Positions 1-9,013 are shown, counted from the stretch's first letter. The stretch: DNA of 62,186 bases from Campylobacter concisus (GCF_001891085.1 NZ_JXUP01000007.1:181-62366); one strand, 5' to 3'. The notes: generated from the letters alone by a model not told the origin. Program-made: numbers and translations.

Positions 1-168
1 AAGTTAAAGGTGGTTTCTCGTTTCGTGAGCTGGAATTATATATGAGCAATACTTAAAGACAGTTGAAATAATTAGGGAATTTGAGAAAAAATTGTTGGCG
101 ATTAAAAATTTTAAAGTATGTATTTTTATTAGTAGGTTTATAGGGTTTAGTTTTTGAAGTATAAATTT

Positions 169-186
169 GGAGAGTTTTTGCTCTCC
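169..186 (-). terminator. Possible terminator after ridA
   Basis: Six-base stem GGAGAG/CTCTCC with a 6-nt loop, 46 bases past the ridA stop. The T-rich tail on the minus strand is weak (AAATTTAT), so the call is tentative. I see no gene in 1-231. Confidence 0.35.
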
Positions 187-231
187 ATTATAATTAAGCA
201 TTAAATTATGTGAACTTTTACACAACATCTA

Positions 232-606
232 TTAATAAGCCGCGATAAGCTCTATTTCCACAAGTGCGTCTTTTGGCAAGGTCTTAACAGCTACTGTACT
301 TCTAGCAGGATAAGGCTCTTTAAAAAATTTAGCATACACAGTATTTACTTTAACAAAATCCGCCATATCTGCTAGAAATATTGTAGTCTTTACAGCATTA
401 TCAAAAGTAAGTCCTACTTCAGTCAAGATATTTTTTAAATTTTCAAGTGATTGCTCAGCTTGGGCCTCTACGCTACTACCTGCAAACTCACCCGCTGGTG
501 TGACACCAAGCTGACCTGAGATAAACAAAAATCCATTTGCGCTAATAGCTTGAGAATATGGCCCAATCGCTTGTGGAGCATTTTTTGTTGAGATTTGTTT
601 TTTCAT
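232..606 (-). CDS. ridA: RidA family enamine/imine deaminase
   Basis: A 124-residue protein of the RidA/YjgF/TdcF family. Family members hydrolyse reactive enamine and imine intermediates released by PLP enzymes, protecting the cell from 2-aminoacrylate damage, and work as cytosolic trimers. The sequence shows the N-terminal A-P-x-A-I-G-P-Y-S-Q signature at residues 10-19, the substrate-carboxylate Arg in PARSTVAV (R102) and the C-terminal E-I-E-L motif (E119). Its length is normal for the family. The start has an AAAAGGAGAAAAT-type ribosome site. It is divergent from the next gene and apparently monocistronic. Confidence 0.93.
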   Translation of the reverse strand: MKKQISTKNAPQAIGPYSQAISANGFLFISGQLGVTPAGEFAGSSVEAQAEQSLENLKNILTEVGLTFDNAVKTTIFLADMADFVKVNTVYAKFFKEPYPARSTVAVKTLPKDALVEIELIAAY

Positions 607-702
607 ATTTTCTCCTTTTGAAATTTTTTAAAATCCTACTATAAATTTTCTAAATTTTTAGTCTCTAAAAGCTATAATGGACAAAATTTCAAAAGGATGA
701 AG

Positions 703-1176
703 ATGCAAAATATACTCGCACCAAATGAGTTTTTAGATGATTATGTGCTCGGTGCTGAGTTGGCTAAAAATGCTGGCATCTCATCAAATGCTTATCTTTT
801 TTGGAAAAACGTCATAAGTGCTAAATTTGAAAACTCAAGAATAGTTTTTCTTAGAAAAAATAGCATTCCAGTCAAATTTCAAAACACTATAAAAACCTGT
901 ACGCCTTTAAATGGCCTTATTCCAACAGGCGTATTTTGCTCTTTTACCTCGCTTGCTCCTTCTCATCTTGTAGCAAAAAATGGCTCTAAGATCTACGAGC
1001 TCTTTAAATTTCATGAGATTTGCGGCATCAAATTTATAGACTTGAAGAAATTTTATGATGATTTTAATCTTAGCTATTCTTATAGAATTTACATTGAAAA
1101 GTGTAAATTTTTCTCACCTGCTCCATTTGAAAAACGCATAAAATTAACTGAAACGATGTGTCTTGGATATTATTAA
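703..1176 (+). CDS. Hypothetical protein
   Basis: A 157-residue protein I do not recognise. It is predicted soluble, with no signal peptide or membrane segment, and contains three scattered Cys (in KTCTPL, GVFCSF and HEICGI). An ATG at 697 lies inside the ribosome site AAAAGGATGAAG, so the ATG at 703 is the better start. It stands alone, divergent from ridA, and is followed by a strong hairpin. Codon use looks like the surrounding host genes. Confidence 0.7.
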   Translation: MQNILAPNEFLDDYVLGAELAKNAGISSNAYLFWKNVISAKFENSRIVFLRKNSIPVKFQNTIKTCTPLNGLIPTGVFCSFTSLAPSHLVAKNGSKIYELFKFHEICGIKFIDLKKFYDDFNLSYSYRIYIEKCKFFSPAPFEKRIKLTETMCLGYY

Positions 1177-1179
1177 AGT

Positions 1180-1201
1180 CCGCTAGCTAGCTTGCTAGCG
1201 G
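1180..1201. terminator. Bidirectional hairpin terminator
   Basis: Perfect 8-bp stem CCGCTAGC/GCTAGCGG with a 6-nt loop, between the plus-strand gene ending at 1176 and the minus-strand fumarase gene ending at 1209. There is no long T-run, but convergent placement supports terminator function. Confidence 0.6.
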
Positions 1202-1208
1202 GATAAAT

Positions 1209-1769
1209 TTATATCTTTTTGTAAGGAGCTTGGCCAACTTCGTAGAAGTTATTGCCCTCGCAGTCAATGGCAACTATTGCTGGGAAATCCTCAACTGTAA
1301 GCCTTGCAACTGCCTCTGGTCCTAGTTCTGGATAAGCCAGTACCTCATATTTTTTGATACTTTGGCTAATGAGCGCTCCGATACCACCGATAGCAACCAT
1401 ATAAACACAGCATGATTTTTTCATAGCATCGACTACTGCGTCACTCCTGTAGCCTTTACCGATCATACCATTTATACCAACTTCATTTATCATAGTTGGG
1501 GTGTATTTATCCATTCTGCCGCTTGTTGTTGGGCCTGCTGCGCCGATAGCTTGATTTGGTTTAGCTGGAGTTGGTCCGACATAGTAGATAGTCTCACCCT
1601 TTAGTTCAACTGGTAGCTTCTCTCCGCGCGCCAATGTTTCAGTAAGTGCCTTATGTGCAGCGTCACGAGCTGCTATGATAGTGCCTGATATTAGGACGTT
1701 ATCGCCTGCTTTTAGGCTTTTTACTACCTCTTTATCAAATGGTGCTGTTATTCTTTTTACTTCTGACAT
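1209..1769 (-). CDS. fumB: Fumarate hydratase class I, beta subunit
   Basis: A 186-residue C-terminal (beta) subunit of a two-part class I, iron-sulfur fumarase, equivalent to the C-terminal domain of E. coli FumA. With the alpha subunit it interconverts fumarate and malate in the cytosol. Visible motifs are the Arg-rich I-A-A-R-D-A-A-H segment, the G-R-M-D-K-Y-T-P motif and G-K-G-Y-R. It starts 9 bases after the alpha-subunit stop and is clearly co-transcribed with it. Class I two-subunit enzymes also include L-tartrate dehydratase; fumarase is preferred because Campylobacter runs an oxidative or branched TCA cycle. The symbol only marks the beta subunit. Confidence 0.88.
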   Translation of the reverse strand: MSEVKRITAPFDKEVVKSLKAGDNVLISGTIIAARDAAHKALTETLARGEKLPVELKGETIYYVGPTPAKPNQAIGAAGPTTSGRMDKYTPTMINEVGINGMIGKGYRSDAVVDAMKKSCCVYMVAIGGIGALISQSIKKYEVLAYPELGPEAVARLTVEDFPAIVAIDCEGNNFYEVGQAPYKKI

Positions 1770-1778
1770 TTTCTCTCC

Positions 1779-2624
1779 TTAAAGCTCGGCATCTGCGTGG
1801 CGCGCAGCGTGGCAGTTGATGTTTATAGCAACAGGAAGACCTGCTATGTGGGTTGGATACCACTCGACATTTACTTTTACGGCAGTAGTATCGCCACCAA
1901 GCCCTTGAGGACCAACGCCGGTTTTACAAGCAAGCTCTAGTAGCTCGTCTTCTAATTTGGCATATCTTGGATCAGAATTTTTACTATCGACTGAACGAAC
2001 TGCCGCCTCTTTTGCTAAAATTGCTGCCTTATCCATCGTACCGCCTATGCCAACACCTATTGTTAGTGGAGGACAGGCGTTTGGTCCAGCATATTTTACA
2101 GCTTCTAAAAAGACTTTTTTTACACCCTCTATACCATCAGCTGGCACAAGCATTTTTAAAACTGATTTATTCTCACTACCAAACCCTTTTGGAGCTACTT
2201 TTATCTTTAGCTTATCTCCTGGCACGATTCTAGTGTGAATGACAGCTGGAGTGTTATTTGTGGTATTTTTTCTCTCAAATAGTGGCTCAGCAACGACTGA
2301 CTTTCTTAGATAACCTTCAGTGTAGCCTTCCGCAATACCCTCATTTATCGCATCTTCAATATAACCACCTTCAATATGCACATCTTGGCCGATCTGCACG
2401 AAAACAACCGTCATACCGGTGTCTTGGCAGATAGGTGCAACGCCCTCTTCCGCAAGCTTAGCATTTTGTAAAATTTTGCCCAAAATATCTTTGCCAAGCG
2501 ACGAGCTTTCGCTACTTTGAGCCTTTGTAAAAGCAGCCTTTAAATCTGGCGTCACAACATAACAGGCCTGTTTGCAAAGCTTGGCAACGACTTCTCTTAT
2601 ATCTTTTACATTTATTATTCTCAT
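1779..2624 (-). CDS. fumA: Fumarate hydratase class I, alpha subunit
   Basis: A 281-residue alpha subunit of the two-part class I fumarase. The family's three [4Fe-4S] cluster cysteines are visible in I-C-Q-D-T-G-M (about residue 66), N-A-C-P-P-L (about 186) and A-C-K-T-G-V-G-P-Q-G (about 233). The oxygen-labile cluster fits a microaerophilic or anaerobic organism. It is the first gene of a two-gene operon with the beta subunit, with an AGGAGTAAAG-type ribosome site before the ATG. Tartrate dehydratase alpha is the main alternative. Confidence 0.88.
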   Translation of the reverse strand: MRIINVKDIREVVAKLCKQACYVVTPDLKAAFTKAQSSESSSLGKDILGKILQNAKLAEEGVAPICQDTGMTVVFVQIGQDVHIEGGYIEDAINEGIAEGYTEGYLRKSVVAEPLFERKNTTNNTPAVIHTRIVPGDKLKIKVAPKGFGSENKSVLKMLVPADGIEGVKKVFLEAVKYAGPNACPPLTIGVGIGGTMDKAAILAKEAAVRSVDSKNSDPRYAKLEDELLELACKTGVGPQGLGGDTTAVKVNVEWYPTHIAGLPVAININCHAARHADAEL

Positions 2625-2835
2625 CTTTACTCCTCATAAAAAACAATTTTTAATTATATTAACTATATTTAAAATTTAAGATTAAATTTTACTGCTGTAT
2701 ATCTACTCGAAAAAATTTATATGAGTTTATTTTGTTTGGCCACAACTAGAAGACTTGTCTAAAACAAATTTAATGAAATAAATGGTGGCGAAATTGAGCC
2801 TAGAGCATCACAATATTGATAGAAATTTACATAAC

Positions 2836-2853
2836 ATGGCTTATTTAAGCCAT
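2836..2853 (-). terminator. Terminator after CorC-like gene
   Basis: A 7-bp stem ATGGCTT/AAGCCAT with a 4-nt loop, just past the stop at 2866 in the minus direction. The rest of 2625-2835 is AT-rich with no gene; it should hold the fumarase promoter, but no clear -10 was chosen. Confidence 0.5.
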
Positions 2854-2865
2854 AAATATATAAAT

Positions 2866-4206
2866 TTAAGATTGAATGCTCTCCTCTTCATTTTTTATCT
2901 TTTTTCTAACTTTTACGCGTGAGATACTAGCTCCATCCATCTTTCTTACTTCGTAGTAGCAGTTTTCATCCTCGATCTTATCGCCCACAACTGGCAAACG
3001 ACCGATTAAGTTGAAGACATATCCACCGATTGTAACTTGATCTGTCTCTTCATCAAAGCTTATACCAAGAACCTCTTCAACGCTCTCTAGATCGTATCTG
3101 CCTTGAAATTCATAAATATTGTCATTTATCTTTTTGTAGTGCTGATCGACTTCATCATGCTCGTCATTAAAATCACCAAGCACCTCTTCCATTATATCTT
3201 CCATCGTAAGAAGTCCGGCTGTGCCGCCATATTCATCAACTACGAGTGCAGCCGAAATTTGCTCTTTATTCATCATTACAAGCACTTTTGAAATAGAAAG
3301 GCTCTCAGGCACGATGACAAATTTACGAACAATTGAATCAAAACTCTTCTCTTTATCTTTACTAAAGTGGAGCTGCAAAATATCTCTAATGTGTATCATG
3401 CCCAAAATGATATCTTTTGAGCCGTCTATATAAGGAAAGCGAGTGTATTTTGATTCAAATACGACTTGCAAATTCTCTTCAAAGCTCTTTTGTTTATTTA
3501 TGCAGATCATATCGCGCCTTGGCGTCATGATCTCTTTTGCAACTGTGTCACTAAAATCGACTGCATTTTTAATGATCTCAGTCTCAAAGCTATCAAGCAC
3601 GCCGCCCTTTAAGCTCTCACCAACGATGATTTTTATCTCTTCTTCAGAGTGCGCTAGCTCATTTTCTTTAGCTGGCTGGATACCTAAAATTTTAAGTCCA
3701 ATGGTCGCTAAAATATCAAAAAGCTTAATTACAGGCGAAAACAGAACCCAGAAAAAGTGAAGTGGGCGAGCAATTTTTAGTACTGAAGTCTCAGCCTTTG
3801 CGATAGCAACTGACTTTGGCACAAGCTCACCCATTACAACATGAAGTAGCGTAATGAGCGTAAATGCAATCGCAAAACCAACCGTATGAACTAATATATC
3901 GCTAAAGTTGAAGAAATTTTTAAGTGGAGCTTCTATAAGTCTTGCGACTGCTGGCTCACCGATCCAACCAAGAGCAAGTGAGCTTAGTGTGATACCAAGC
4001 TGAGTGGCACTAAGATAAGTATCAAGCTTGTTCGACATCTCGAAAGCAAGCTGAGCGTTTGGCTTTTTCTCTTTGATAAGCTCTTCAAGTCTAGACTTAC
4101 GAACTTTAACAAGAGAAAATTCTGATAAAACAAAAAAGGCATTTAGTAAAATGAATACAATGGCAAGTATTACCATTAAAAGCGAATTATCGCTACTGGG
4201 GTTCAA
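2866..4206 (-). CDS. CorC/HlyC-type CNNM-CBS membrane protein
   Basis: A 446-residue inner-membrane protein of the hemolysin-C/CorC family. It has an N-terminal DUF21/CNNM domain with about four membrane segments (residues 10-180), a tandem CBS pair (about 210-340, including E-I-M-T-P-R and D-E-Y-G-G-T-A-G) and a C-terminal CorC_HlyC domain (about 355-435, with Y-x-F-Q-G-R). Family members are linked to magnesium/cobalt efflux and ATP-responsive ion transport; the hemolysin name is historical. Length and domain order are normal. It is monocistronic. Confidence 0.88.
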   Translation of the reverse strand: MNPSSDNSLLMVILAIVFILLNAFFVLSEFSLVKVRKSRLEELIKEKKPNAQLAFEMSNKLDTYLSATQLGITLSSLALGWIGEPAVARLIEAPLKNFFNFSDILVHTVGFAIAFTLITLLHVVMGELVPKSVAIAKAETSVLKIARPLHFFWVLFSPVIKLFDILATIGLKILGIQPAKENELAHSEEEIKIIVGESLKGGVLDSFETEIIKNAVDFSDTVAKEIMTPRRDMICINKQKSFEENLQVVFESKYTRFPYIDGSKDIILGMIHIRDILQLHFSKDKEKSFDSIVRKFVIVPESLSISKVLVMMNKEQISAALVVDEYGGTAGLLTMEDIMEEVLGDFNDEHDEVDQHYKKINDNIYEFQGRYDLESVEEVLGISFDEETDQVTIGGYVFNLIGRLPVVGDKIEDENCYYEVRKMDGASISRVKVRKKIKNEEESIQS

Positions 4207-4377
4207 TTATGATCCTTAAGAGTTAAAAATTTTTGCCTGATTATAGCGAATTTATATTTAGCGGTCAAATTATCCACGCCCAAAAGTAACAACATTTCTT
4301 AAATTTAAGATTTATAAAAAGTTCTTAAATCATATTTTGATAACATTATTTTCATCACTAAATTTATGGATTTTACA

Positions 4378-5691
4378 ATGAGCAAAAAGAATTTTTCATC
4401 GCGTTGGGCCTTTATATTGGCCTGTGTTGGATCAGCAGTTGGCATGGCAAATGTCTGGGGCTTTCCTTACAAACTTGGCACAAATGGCGGTGCAGCGTTT
4501 TTACTCATCTATGTTTTTTTCATAGCTCTTTTTTCATACGTTGGTCTAAGTGCGGAGTATGCGATTGGCAGACGTGCAAAAACTGGTACGCTTGGATCAT
4601 ATAAATATGCTTGGCAAAGTAGAAATTTAGGCGTATTTGGTAGTATTATTGGCTGGCTTCCGCTTGCTGGCTCACTTTGTATAGCCATCGGCTACGCAGT
4701 CATCATCGCCTACGTACTAAAAGCCCTTACTCAGGCGCTTACTGGCTCATTTATGAGCGTTGATACGAATGTTTGGTTTAACTCATTTGCACTTCAAGAT
4801 TACTCAGTCTTGCCTTATCATTTTATCATCGTTGTTGGCACGCTTCTTACACTATTTTTTGGGGCAAAAAGTATTGAAAAAACAAATCAAATAATGATGC
4901 CACTGTTTTTCGTATTGTTTAGCATTTTGGCTATAAATGTCGCAATGCTACCAAATGCATTTGATGGATATAAATTCCTTTTTATCCCTGACTTTAGTAA
5001 GCTTGCAGACCCAATGGTATGGGTTTCTGCGATGGGTCAAGCCTTTTTCTCACTCTCTATCACAGGATCTGGCATGATAGTTTATGGGGCTTACCTTTCA
5101 AAAGATGAAGATATCGTTGAGAGTGCTAAAACTACGGCCTTTTTTGATACTATTGCGGCTCTTGTGGCGGCTCTTGTTATGATCCCAGCGGTCTTTGCCT
5201 ATGCTATGGATCCAGCCGAAGGTCCAAAGCTACTTTTTGTAACGCTTCCAAAAATTTTACAAAATATGATCGGCGGTCAAATTTTTGCGATCATACTATT
5301 TACAGCAGTCATCTTTGGCGGTATCACCTCACTTCAAAATATGTTTGAGGTCGTGGCTGAGTCGCTTATGCATAAATTTCCGTTTCTTAATAGATTTTGG
5401 ACACTCACGCTACTTTGTGCAGTTTGCTTTGGCATAGGAGCATTTATGGAGCCTATTAGCAGTTGGGGGCCTTGGATGGACTTTGTGTCGATCTATATTA
5501 TTCCAATCGGTGCAGTAATCGGTGCTATTTCTTGGTTTTGGATTATTAAAAAAGATGAAATTTTAGATGAGATAAATTCTGGAGCAAATAAATCTTATGG
5601 TAACTTCTGGTATTTTGTTGGCAAATTTATCTACGTCCCGCTAACATTTCTACTTTGTATCATAGCCGTAAGTAAGGGAATTTCTTTTTAA
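4378..5691 (+). CDS. Sodium-dependent NSS-family transporter
   Basis: A 437-residue member of the neurotransmitter:sodium symporter family (SNF, LeuT fold), with about 11-12 membrane segments. The N-terminal signature S-R-W-A-F-I-L-A-C-V-G-S-A-V-G-M-A-N-V-W precedes the unwound TM1, and G-x-G-M-I-V-Y-G-A-Y marks TM6. The substrate is probably an amino acid, but the sequence does not identify it. The ATG at 4378 has a GGAT upstream at workable distance; an ATG at 4366 is in frame without a good ribosome site. Confidence 0.88.
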   Translation: MSKKNFSSRWAFILACVGSAVGMANVWGFPYKLGTNGGAAFLLIYVFFIALFSYVGLSAEYAIGRRAKTGTLGSYKYAWQSRNLGVFGSIIGWLPLAGSLCIAIGYAVIIAYVLKALTQALTGSFMSVDTNVWFNSFALQDYSVLPYHFIIVVGTLLTLFFGAKSIEKTNQIMMPLFFVLFSILAINVAMLPNAFDGYKFLFIPDFSKLADPMVWVSAMGQAFFSLSITGSGMIVYGAYLSKDEDIVESAKTTAFFDTIAALVAALVMIPAVFAYAMDPAEGPKLLFVTLPKILQNMIGGQIFAIILFTAVIFGGITSLQNMFEVVAESLMHKFPFLNRFWTLTLLCAVCFGIGAFMEPISSWGPWMDFVSIYIIPIGAVIGAISWFWIIKKDEILDEINSGANKSYGNFWYFVGKFIYVPLTFLLCIIAVSKGISF

Positions 5692-5721
5692 ATTTAGCTC
5701 ACCAAAAAATAAGCTAAATTT
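5690..5721. terminator. Bidirectional terminator
   Basis: Ten-base inverted repeat AAATTTAGCT/AGCTAAATTT with a 12-nt loop, flanked by A and T runs. It sits between the convergent NSS transporter and DUF411 genes. Confidence 0.7.
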
Positions 5722-5735
5722 AAAAATTTTTGAAG

Positions 5736-6185
5736 TTATCTTAGTTTTTTTGTGCCAATATAAGTGGCAAAAATTTCTTGTGAGCCATCTTTTTTAAATA
5801 AAATAACATCGTATTGCTCGGCTTTACTGCCTTGTTCCATGCCTTGACTCTCCATCGGCATGCCAGGTACTGCGATACCAACTACATCTTTTGGCTTAAG
5901 CTCTAGTAGGCGCTTTACCTCATCGGCTGGAACGTGACCTTCAACGACGTAGCCATCAACGATAGCTGTATGGCAGCTTGAAAGCTCTAGCGGTACGTTA
6001 AATTCTTTCTTAACTTTAGCTATATCATCTACTTTTATGACCTCTTCGCTAAATCCAGCCTTCTGCATCGCCTCACCCCAACTAGTACAGCATCCACAAG
6101 TTGGGCTTTTATAGACCTTCATATCAGCCGCGAACGCAAATGTTGCAAAAAAGCCAAGAGCCAAAAATGCTAATTTCTTCATCAT
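5736..6185 (-). CDS. DUF411 periplasmic metal-binding protein
   Basis: A 149-residue secreted protein with an N-terminal signal peptide (residues 1-20, A-F-A-A-D) and a DUF411 thioredoxin-like fold. It has the C-G-C-C motif at residues 30-33 and S-S-C-H-T-A near residue 70. DUF411 proteins are often found with copper resistance genes and are thought to handle copper or another soft metal; a methionine-rich P-G-M-P-M-E-S segment supports that. The metal itself is an inference. It is a single gene, convergent with the transporter upstream. Confidence 0.82.
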   Translation of the reverse strand: MMKKLAFLALGFFATFAFAADMKVYKSPTCGCCTSWGEAMQKAGFSEEVIKVDDIAKVKKEFNVPLELSSCHTAIVDGYVVEGHVPADEVKRLLELKPKDVVGIAVPGMPMESQGMEQGSKAEQYDVILFKKDGSQEIFATYIGTKKLR

Positions 6186-6290
6186 TTTCCTTTACATAAA
6201 ATTTGCAAAATGATATAGCTCACATTTAAATTTTATATAAATGCTTAATATTGCTTGCTATAATTCGCCAAAATTTATAAAAGGCACTTT

Positions 6291-7259
6291 ATGTTTTCAT
6301 CATTTTTTAAAGATAAAAAATGGGCACGCTGGGCTTATGGCGGGGCACTATTTATCATCTTGCTACTTGTTTATCAAACTCATTTAAATGTCCGCATTAA
6401 CGAGTGGTATAAAAATTTCTACGACATCGTGCAAAACTCAAAAGATCATGATGTAAGTGAGTTTTGGCGAGAAATTTTTAACTTTATAAAAATCGCTATG
6501 CCTTACGTCGTGACTTATACTGTGATCTCGTTTTTTGCTAGCCACTGGGTCTTTCGCTGGAGAGAGGCGATGACGTTTAGATATCTAAAATTTTGGCAAA
6601 ACTGCAAAAGTGACATCGAAGGTAGTTCGCAGCGTATCCAAGAAGATGTCTACCGCTTTGCCAAAATAATGGAAAGCCTTGGCGTGCAGGTTTTAAGAGC
6701 GATCATGACGCTAATTGCCTTTATACCAGTGCTTTGGGAGCTAAGTAAGAGTGTGAGTTTACCTTACATCAAAGATATCGAAGGCTCACTTGTTTATATC
6801 GCTTTAATAATTAGCATCGGTGGCTTAATTATTTCGTGGTTTGTGGGCATTAAACTCCCGCATATCGAGTATAACAACCAAAAAGCAGAAGCGGCGTTTA
6901 GAAAAGAGCTAGTTTACGGCGAAGATGATAAGTCTAAATTTTGCCAACCAAACATCATGCTAGAGCTTTTTACGGGCGTAAAGTTAAATTACTACAAACT
7001 ATTTTTGCACTACGGCTACTTTAACCTTTGGCTCATCTCATTTTCACAAATTCTTGTCATCGTACCTTATATCATTATGGGAAATGGCCTATTTAGCGGT
7101 GTTATAACGCTTGGTGTGCTTATACAAGCTAGCAACGCTTTCTCGCAAGTCAGAGAGAGTTTTAGCGTCTTTATCGACAACTGGACGACGATAACAGAGC
7201 TAAGATCTGTAAATAAACGTTTGAGAGAATTTGAGAGAAATATAAACTATAAGGCGTAA
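6291..7259 (+). CDS. SbmA/BacA-like peptide transporter
   Basis: A 322-residue inner-membrane protein with about six to seven membrane segments, matching the SbmA/BacA family. Landmarks are the N-terminal N-x-W-Y-K-N-F-Y-D, F-R-W-R-E-A-M-T, and the V-R-E-S-F-S-V-F-I-D-N-W-T-T-I-T-E-L segment near the C-terminus, typical of the membrane part. Family members import antimicrobial peptides and modified nucleotide-like compounds using the proton gradient. It is somewhat shorter than E. coli SbmA (about 400), losing no obvious core motif. Confidence 0.85.
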   Translation: MFSSFFKDKKWARWAYGGALFIILLLVYQTHLNVRINEWYKNFYDIVQNSKDHDVSEFWREIFNFIKIAMPYVVTYTVISFFASHWVFRWREAMTFRYLKFWQNCKSDIEGSSQRIQEDVYRFAKIMESLGVQVLRAIMTLIAFIPVLWELSKSVSLPYIKDIEGSLVYIALIISIGGLIISWFVGIKLPHIEYNNQKAEAAFRKELVYGEDDKSKFCQPNIMLELFTGVKLNYYKLFLHYGYFNLWLISFSQILVIVPYIIMGNGLFSGVITLGVLIQASNAFSQVRESFSVFIDNWTTITELRSVNKRLREFERNINYKA

Positions 7260-7442
7260 GGGTAAATTTACATACCAAATAAACTCTAGTAAATTTTAAA
7301 ATTTCATGAGCGAGTAATTTCGGCTCTAAAATTTGAGCTAAGCGATAAGCGAAGCCAAATTTTAGTAGTTAATTATTAGGGGTGAATGAAAGTTTAAAAT
7401 TTGCAAAATAGCTTTATTAAATTCTTAAATTTCTTTTTATTT

Positions 7443-7497
7443 AAAAGGGAGACAAGGGGGACTTGAATTACGAAGCCGTCCCCTTATCCCCCTTTTT
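7443..7497. repeat. Long GC-rich hairpin in intergenic region
   Basis: A nested inverted repeat: outer arms AAAAGGG/CCCTTTT and inner arms AAGGGG(G)AC/GTCCCCTT around an 11-nt loop. It lies in a 442-base gap between the transporter and the M48 lipoprotein and looks like a dispersed intergenic repeat rather than a simple terminator. I see no gene in 7260-7701. Confidence 0.5.
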
Positions 7498-7529
7498 AAA
7501 TCCCCTAAACCCCTCGCACGTTAGGAGTG

Positions 7530-7558
7530 GCATGCAATCGTGCTGGCGCACTGCATGC
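7530..7558. repeat. Second hairpin, GCATGCA/TGCATGC
   Basis: Seven-base arms GCATGCA and TGCATGC enclose a three-base ATC bulge and an inner GTGC/GCAC stem with a TGGC loop. It sits about 30 bases after the preceding hairpin. The two probably form one structured repeat unit. Confidence 0.5.
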
Positions 7559-7701
7559 GCTTTATCATCAGGCAAGCGTCAGACAAATTTTAAAATTTGA
7601 AAAATAGTAAAAATCGCAAAATTTAAATTTCGCCCTTCGTTTAACAATGCATATCTAACTCAGGCTATAATACGCAAAATTTTAGTCCAAAAAGGATAAA
7701 A

Positions 7702-8505
7702 ATGAAAAAATTTTTACTTACATTGTTAGCGACTAGCTTGCTCTTTACTGGCTGTTCAAGCGTTACAAAAGCAGGCGTTGTTGGTGCTGATCGTAAGCAA
7801 TTTATGTTAGTCTCATCAGAAGCTATGGAGCAAAGCTCGGCCCAAGCCTACGTCAAGACGCTAACAGCTGCTAGAAGTAAAGGCGAGCTAAATGTCGATC
7901 CAATCCTTACAAAAAGAGTTCAAGATATCGCTAAAAGGCTCATCGCTCAAACTGGTGTTTTTAGAGATGACGCTCTAAAATGGAAGTGGCAAGTAAATGT
8001 TATTAACGAGGATACGCTAAATGCTTGGTGTATGCCAGGTGGCAGGATAGTCGTTTATAGTGGCATCATAAAAAGGCTAAATTTAACAGATGCACAGCTA
8101 GCTGCAGTCATGGGACACGAGATCGCACACGCTCTTAGGGAGCACAGCAGAGAGCAAGCAAGTGCTGATCAGATGAAAAGTATCGGCATCTTTGCAATAG
8201 CTACAGCTACTGGCCTTGGCGATCTTGGAGCTAATGCTCTAAATTTAGCTAGCGAATACACCATATCTCTGCCATTTTCACGATCTCACGAAACTGAGGC
8301 TGATCATATCGGTACTGAGCTAATGGCAAGAGCCGGATACGATCCAAAAGAAGCGGTCGAAGTCTGGGTAAAAATGAGCAAGATGAGTGGCGGAAAGGTG
8401 CCTGAAATTTTAAGCACTCACCCATCAAATGAGAGCAGGATCAAGGACTTAAAAGAGATCGCAGCAAAGCTTGAGCCAGTATATCAAGCAGCCAAAAAAG
8501 GCTAG
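7702..8505 (+). CDS. M48-family metalloprotease lipoprotein
   Basis: A 267-residue lipoprotein metalloprotease. A type II signal peptide ends in the lipobox L-F-T-G-C (C18). The M48 zinc motif H-E-I-A-H is at residues 139-143 and the third ligand is in S-H-E-T-E-A-D-H at about residue 198. Relatives such as LoiP/YcaL and BepA cut or refold outer-membrane proteins at the inner face of the outer membrane. A good AAAAAGGATAAAA ribosome site precedes the ATG. It is followed directly by a hairpin terminator. Confidence 0.88.
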   Translation: MKKFLLTLLATSLLFTGCSSVTKAGVVGADRKQFMLVSSEAMEQSSAQAYVKTLTAARSKGELNVDPILTKRVQDIAKRLIAQTGVFRDDALKWKWQVNVINEDTLNAWCMPGGRIVVYSGIIKRLNLTDAQLAAVMGHEIAHALREHSREQASADQMKSIGIFAIATATGLGDLGANALNLASEYTISLPFSRSHETEADHIGTELMARAGYDPKEAVEVWVKMSKMSGGKVPEILSTHPSNESRIKDLKEIAAKLEPVYQAAKKG

Positions 8506-8513
8506 GCTTCAAA

Positions 8514-8548
8514 AAATTTGAGCGATCTTGAAATGGTTGCTCAAATTT
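8514..8548 (+). terminator. Terminator of M48 gene
   Basis: Ten-base inverted repeat AAATTTGAGC/GCTCAAATTT with a 15-nt loop, beginning 9 bases after the stop codon. Confidence 0.65.
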
Positions 8549-8572
8549 ATAACTAGTACATTTTAAAAAACT

Positions 8573-8991
8573 ATGACCGCTGATATTCGGCTAGTTAGCA
8601 AGAGTCTTGGTTTAAAGTTCACAACAACTCTCGCCCAATCTTTGTCTATAAAGAAAATGGTGAAATTTTAGGTTACTGCTCGCTAAGTGACTTTAATCCC
8701 AAGATCGCTTACGATATAAGCGTAGGGATAAGCATATATGTCGCTAAAAAGGCTCTTGACATGGGCATTAGCAAGCAGCTTTTAGCCCACAGCCTAGATG
8801 AAGTAAAGAAGCTAAATTTAAAAAATATCATCGCACTAATCTTTAGCAAAAATAAAGCAAGCCTTGGGCTATTTTTAAAATTTGGCTTTGAAAAATGGGG
8901 TGAATTGCCCAGTATTTGTCTGATGGATGGCAAGTACAAAGATGTCGTTATCTTGGGGCTAAACTTTAAAAACCAAGCATTAAGCAAATAA
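8573..8991 (+). pseudogene. Degraded GNAT acetyltransferase
   Basis: Remains of a GNAT N-acetyltransferase, probably phosphinothricin-acetyltransferase-like. The frame 8599-8991 reads continuously through a P-I-F-V-Y-K-E-N-G-E-I-L-G-Y-C-S-L segment, I-Y-V-A-K-K-A-L-D-M-G-I-S, and the C-terminal A-S-L-G-L-F-L-K-F-G-F-E motif. Upstream in that frame are stops at 8581 and 8596. A start-like ATG at 8573 (beginning M-T-A-D-I-R-L-V, as GNAT proteins do) lies in another frame and runs out. The N-terminal acetyl-CoA strand region is therefore deleted and frameshifted. Confidence 0.75.
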
Positions 8992-9013
8992 AGATATAAT
9001 TCCACTTCTTCAT

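Noticed and set aside
4-228. A 74-codon minus-strand frame after ridA
   Set aside because: Composition is like translated AT-rich intergenic DNA, there is no ribosome site, and the hairpin at 169-186 lies inside it.
1957-2238. Plus-strand frames inside fumA and several other antisense frames
   Set aside because: They shadow well-supported genes on the other strand and have no motifs or ribosome sites.
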